Assembly (NCBI GenBank): GCA_000226015.1 | Contig: JH152649.1 | Coordinates: 32,109-77,871, forward strand | DNA length: 45,763 bases | Reading direction: 5' to 3' | Origin: Mnemiopsis leidyi | Taxonomy: Eukaryota; Ctenophora; Tentaculata; Lobata; Bolinopsidae | Part shown: positions 44,661 to 45,763 of the stretch, in pieces | Numbering within the stretch: position 1 is the stretch's first letter | Layout: the number at the start of each line of letters is the position of its first letter | Program-made: the position numbers and the translations under genes | Notes under the pieces: generated by a model | Database searches by the model: none | Told to the model about the DNA's origin: nothing | The model's input: only the letters and a program-made list of their open reading frames with translations

Positions 44661-44915
44661 CTTTACTCCGACTTAGGCCATTGGCGTCATTGAAATTCCA
44701 AATGTTCCATTTATTCTGAGTGGTGATTTTGCTGGGATTGTCGCCATCGAGTTGATCTATTGGTTACATAATGATGGGTCCAATGGTCGTCAATGAAGAT
44801 CGCCAATGGAACACCGCCAATGACGATGGGTACAACTCCCCTCTGATCTTATCGCCATTAGCGCTAATGGCTCATCCGTTTGTTCCCTTGAGTGGATCCT
44901 TCGGCGCCAATAACC
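44661..44915. repeat. Second block of the GGCG/CAATGG motif array
   Basis: Same motif family (ttggcgtcattg, cgccaatggaac, cgccaatgacga, atcgccattagcgctaatgg, ggcgccaataac), sparser than the first block. Confidence 0.6.
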
Positions 44916-45763
44916 CCTTTCACCAAACTGTGCGAAGCTTTTGCCTATTATTGGAAAGTTTGCTTTTGCTTATTATGGTAAATTTAAATGTTAATTTAAA
45001 AGTTATAATATTATTGATGTGCTGCAAGAGAAGAGAGCGATCTGAGAGCGAGCAAATGTAACTAACCAGTTGCAGTAACCATCTACACAGAACAGCTTTA
45101 TCATCTATTTATGTTGTTTGTGTTTTATACTATCGAGTGAAGTTTCGGTAGCTTTTGTTTGTTATCATGCCAAATTTTTCGCCGAAGAAATTAAGGATTC
45201 TGAATAGACAGATTGTGGAAAATTTTTACCATGATGTTGATTCCTTTTGTTTCATCAACATGAACATGATATGTATTTTTCGCCTTCCAACAATACATAT
45301 CTGGTTTCATTAAGGAGTTGGAGGTGGTAAATGTCGAACATTTTATATGTCAATTGAAAGATCATGAGGCTATAAAATGTATCAACATCATGACCAATCA
45401 CCATTGTGAAAATTCGAAACTATTAAAAAAGCGTCGGCGGGGGTGGGGGGGTCTGGTCGTATACCACACTTCATGTTAGAGTGGTGGCAACCACCCCAGA
45501 AAAGACACTTAACAAACAAGAATTGCGGCCGCTTTCATTGTGTCAGGCGACCGCTGAATTTCCCGTATCATGCTGTGAATTATTGTTACCAAAATTCGCG
45601 GAATAAGGAATGAAAATACGCAACCACTAGACACCAACCAGACTCAATGCCGGTTTATTTATTTCTATTGTTCTGCACGTGTAAATACAGACGCGCGGAT
45701 TAATGCAGCCGTTCGATGCATAATTTGAAAAGTCCACGCTGCACGCGCAAAGTTTGAACACAT
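44916..45763. other. Right end, no gene recognised
   Basis: A G-rich run (45436-45451, ggcgggggtggggggg) and a GCGGCCGC site at 45526-45533 were seen. No exon or RNA gene could be supported. Confidence 0.4.

Overview
This is a eukaryotic, AT-rich, intron-rich invertebrate nuclear window. The genes are split into short exons with canonical GT/AG borders, introns run to about 14 kb, and there are many small DNA-transposon remnants, a tRNA-headed SINE, a truncated LINE and one 10-N assembly gap. The two rhodopsin-like GPCRs are of a divergent kind that I associate with cnidarians and other early-branching animals. That taxonomic guess is inference only.

The backbone is one plus-strand gene running across almost the whole window (about 1047 to 43339, 5' end outside or unseen). 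Thirteen exons can be read and most splice phases agree. It encodes an ankyrin-repeat protein with an N-terminal block of about six or seven repeats (exons 1-6), a short helical, charged linker (exon 7), a second block of about three repeats (exons 8-11), a CPKC-containing segment (exon 12) and a Gly/Ser-rich C-terminus (exon 13). Phases do not close between exons 6 and 7 or between 7 and 8, so at least one exon is unrecognised in each of those introns.

Two minus-strand GPCR genes lie inside introns of this host gene. GPCR-A (3139-5780) has three exons and reads cleanly across two phase-1 introns. GPCR-B (31004-32005) is intronless in its coding part and has a poly(A) signal just after the stop. 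They share an unusual motif set (SISR in place of DRY at the end of TM3, FNIP in TM6), so they look like diverged paralogues of one family.

The rest is mostly repeats in introns. It holds a Tc1/mariner-like element with a DD41D-type catalytic spacing, a frameshift and no helix-turn-helix region (13558-14497), and a 5'-truncated LINE tail (18925-19499). It also holds a MITE family with 9-bp target duplications (4295-4874, 21223-21650, and 28942-29440 split by a SINE), a foldback MITE (16331-16500) with relatives, a 454-bp imperfect palindrome just upstream of GPCR-B, and a 1.65-kb element with long inverted arms (34114-35760). A hAT-like MITE (41138-41393), several minisatellites and a degenerate GGCG/CAATGG-type array beyond the ankyrin gene complete the list.

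The most striking single structure is a 46-bp unit repeated four times at the start of ankyrin exon 6. Each junction is a fused AG|GTGAG site. I did not find a clearly new biological system. The best candidates for follow-up are the antisense GPCR pair nested in one host gene and the 46-bp splice-site array.
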